A stretch of DNA of 64,000 nucleotides from Metallyticus violacea. Its lineage: Eukaryota > Arthropoda > Insecta > Mantodea > Metallyticidae. Positions 54,001 through 57,416 of this stretch are shown here, one piece after another. The translations under genes were made by a program, and so were the position numbers. Numbering within the stretch: the first letter of the stretch is position 1; each line of letters opens with the position of its first letter. Below the pieces are notes generated by a model. That model was not told the DNA's origin and did no database searches. It saw only the letters and a program-made list of their open reading frames with translations. Location: the NCBI GenBank assembly GCA_030762175.1, contig CM060842.1, forward strand, positions 46,953,001 through 47,017,000, given 5' to 3'.

Positions 54001-57000
54001 TTAACAATAACCGGCTCTTTGAAGAAAAAATGTCTTTGCGGCCTAGAAAAGTCATGATAAAATATCCAGGTAGGCTAACCGGTAATGAGACTCGAACCCG
54101 GGATCTTCCTCATATGCTTCCCTTTAACCAAGTTGGCCAATAACGTTTAAATTGTAGGCGGAAATTTCATGCTTTTGCTTATCCGCTCTTTGTAAAATGC
54201 TTGAATTGCAATAATATAGGGAAGTATGAATTACAGCAATACAAAGGCAGTCGTGCCTGCACTCGTATGTTCTGCAACAAGAGAGTGGGTTCACAAAAAG
54301 CATACGGAAATGAATAGAGAGATAGAAAAGAGCTTCCTCTGAAATAGCGGCGTGGGAATGCAGTATAATTGTACTCAGTGGGAGTTAATGTCCTTCAGCA
54401 AGATTATTTTACGCATTAGCTGCAGCAGAGGTACGCCCTTGAATAAATAAATAATAAAAAAAATGTATTTATGAGCTTCTGGATAGAAAATTGTTACCTG
54501 CAACAGAGTGTAAAATGATTACTTATGAGCATCATCTGTCGTGTCTAGCTCATTACTATTGACGTTGTATAATAGTGGTGATGGCAATAGACATTACCTG
54601 TTTACACAATAATTATAATAATACAATTTTATTACTCCCAGAAACAGTAGCGACTCGTTGGTTTGAATTTTGGGAAGACTGCAAATTCTGGCGTTTAAAG
54701 GAAGTTGTCAGGGATTCCTTTTTAAATTGTGTACATTATTACATCTGTATAGGTTTTATTTGAATTGTTAATATCAATTTTATATTTATGATAGTTATTA
54801 ATAAATTATTATTATATCCAGAATATAAAACACAAATACTGCAGCAACTAATTTTTCCATATTATGTATTTTAACAATCGTTTAAGGCTGTTTAAATTAG
54901 ACAATCTCCTATTGTTTCGGATATAGCTCCCCTTTGATTTGCACTGTTTTTACCCTTGAGCTAGATCTGGCCTGGGTGATCCAAGTTTTTTCACATTTAT
55001 TCTTGTTTCATAATCTAATGTATTGCTTACGGAATTCATTGTCTTGCCGATACACACAGAGTACAATACTAAAAAGTATTCACTGTTCATTACACAATGA
55101 TATGTGCTCATATGCTAACGGTTTTCCGTTTGGTACTATGTAGTGGCACACTGGGGGAATATCACAAATCATTTAAGGAATGGCAAGGGCAGAAAAGGCG
55201 TAGAACTCCTGAGCCCTTGCTATAACACGTAGAAGCGAATATTGCACGAGACCACGCCTCCCAGTTGTTTTACACAGGAAGCATAGGGAATCTTAAGGTT
55301 GAGCCTACAGCTATTGTCTGGATAACATCTACAGATACTAATTATTCCAAATATATATTACATCCGAATGGGAAGAAAAAAAGTTTTTTTTTCTACTTCT
55401 TTCCATTCGTATGTGAATTACAAAAGTAGTAAGTACTTAGATTTTAATCAAAACCTTTAACATATTTTTTAATTTTCATTAGAAATTTTTGGGGATGGCC
55501 CCGCATTAAAGCCTTTAATTACAAGCCGCGACTGCCCAGAAACATTACGCAAGTTTCAGGTTTGGCGAACAAGGCAATAATAGTTCTCAATCGTATTGTA
55601 CTTTATGGGAGTCATTACTATATAGAATCTATCATGTTTTGTTTGCAGATGATCAAAATATCACTCGACCAAAGCGAGCGGTTCCGCGGAATGAATATGA
55701 ACCAATGAGATGACGCAAGAGTGTAAACTTAAAGGTTAAATTCGGTACCAATATCGCTCTGCGATGAAGGACCCTCTATTATTCTTGATTACGTAATACC
55801 TAATGTAGATATTCTTATTATTCCAAAATGACTTCCAGCTCAGGTTCCTCAGTCATATAAAATTACTATAATACTTGTGCATTTTGTTTGTTCAATAATA
55901 ACTGAAATTAGGACAATTTCCAACATCTGGCTGATATTTTAATTTTATTAAAATTCGTGACTTTTACATAGTTAGAGTCCATTAGGTGAGTTCCATTGCT
56001 GAATTAATTAAAAAACAAACTCTTTCAATGACTGGTGGTCACATAAAACCTGGAAAGCAACATTACACTTGTACAACACCTTCAGTACTGTTGTCCCTTC
56101 TATACTTTTTCGATATTCACAAGCAAAAAGTGTTATTTCTGCTTCCAGTTGTGCCTGCTGGTATACTCAAACAGTTCCTTACGAGGTTCAGGTGTAATGG
56201 TAATAAGCCTGTAAAGTATATCGACACTTGGCCACTAATGTTGCTGCGCCAAGTCGATCCAGATTATAGAAGCATTCATTAATTTCTTTTAAATAAAAGT
56301 CTTGATCTTCTGTAAAGTTTTTTTTTTGTTGCTAATTTTGCACTCTCGAAATGATTTGTCCCATCTTTTATGATAACGAAGATATTTATTGAGAACTTAC
56401 CTTCAATGAGTCATGACAGCAATATTTGAATTTGCTTTATAACCAAAATATTTATAATGTCGCTATATCTTGACATATGCAGCCTTTTAAGCACACCCAA
56501 AAAAATGTATGATTATTAGCTACATCTTCCATTTTTCTCAATGCAATGGCACCTCGGGTGAACAATGATATAGTTTGCAGTTTTATGGTCATCGGCACGT
56601 TAAGTAATCGATTTACGCATGATAATCCGCTCCACGATGTAAACAGAACATTGCCTTACGCAAACTGCAACTGCACAGAATCTAAGCTTTCACTTTGATT
56701 TCAAACGGTCGCCAAAAGCAATCTGTTTTTATTTGTCACATTGAAATGAAAAGGTGATCGCAAAATCTTCTAGTATTAATATTCGCAATCCTGTGCACCA
56801 GTAGGGATTCCCTGAGTGATTTATTCTTCAAAATACAGAGTGATTTATAGAAAACTAATATTCCTTTCTTCTTTAGACTATTTGCTGTCCAAACCATTGC
56901 TCGTAAATGCTGAAAAATCGAACAAGAAATATACCGGGCTTCCAGAATATGTGCTCGCCACTTGCTGGGGATTTGGCATCTCGATAAGGCCAGCTCTCCT

Positions 57001-57380
57001 CTCCACTCACGGCCGCCTGCCTGCCTGTTCTTGAGCTTCCGGACAGTCGCCGGTCTACATTCGTTCGTGAAAATGGCAAGACAGCTGACTTTAAAGCAAC
57101 GTATTTATGTATAAAAATGTTATAAATACAAACCAGTTCGTCACGTTCGTGAGGAATTTATTTGGAAGTTCTTTGGGCAATTGCTTTCTTCCGGAACTAC
57201 AATTCATATCCCTGTGAATAAATTTAATGCTAGTGGTTCAGGGCATCACAAAAAATTATTGATAGAAGACAAATTAGACGAAATTGGCGCAAATATTGAA
57301 TGTAAAAAAAAAGAAAGAAAAAGGGAGGAAGGAAAGAAAGAGGAGGAGAAGACGAAGAAGAAGAAGAAGAAGAAGAAGAA

Positions 57381-57416
<36 letters not shown>

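Noticed and set aside
55986..56282. 98-residue plus-strand open frame
   Set aside because: No recognised domain or splice context, and length is within chance for this region.
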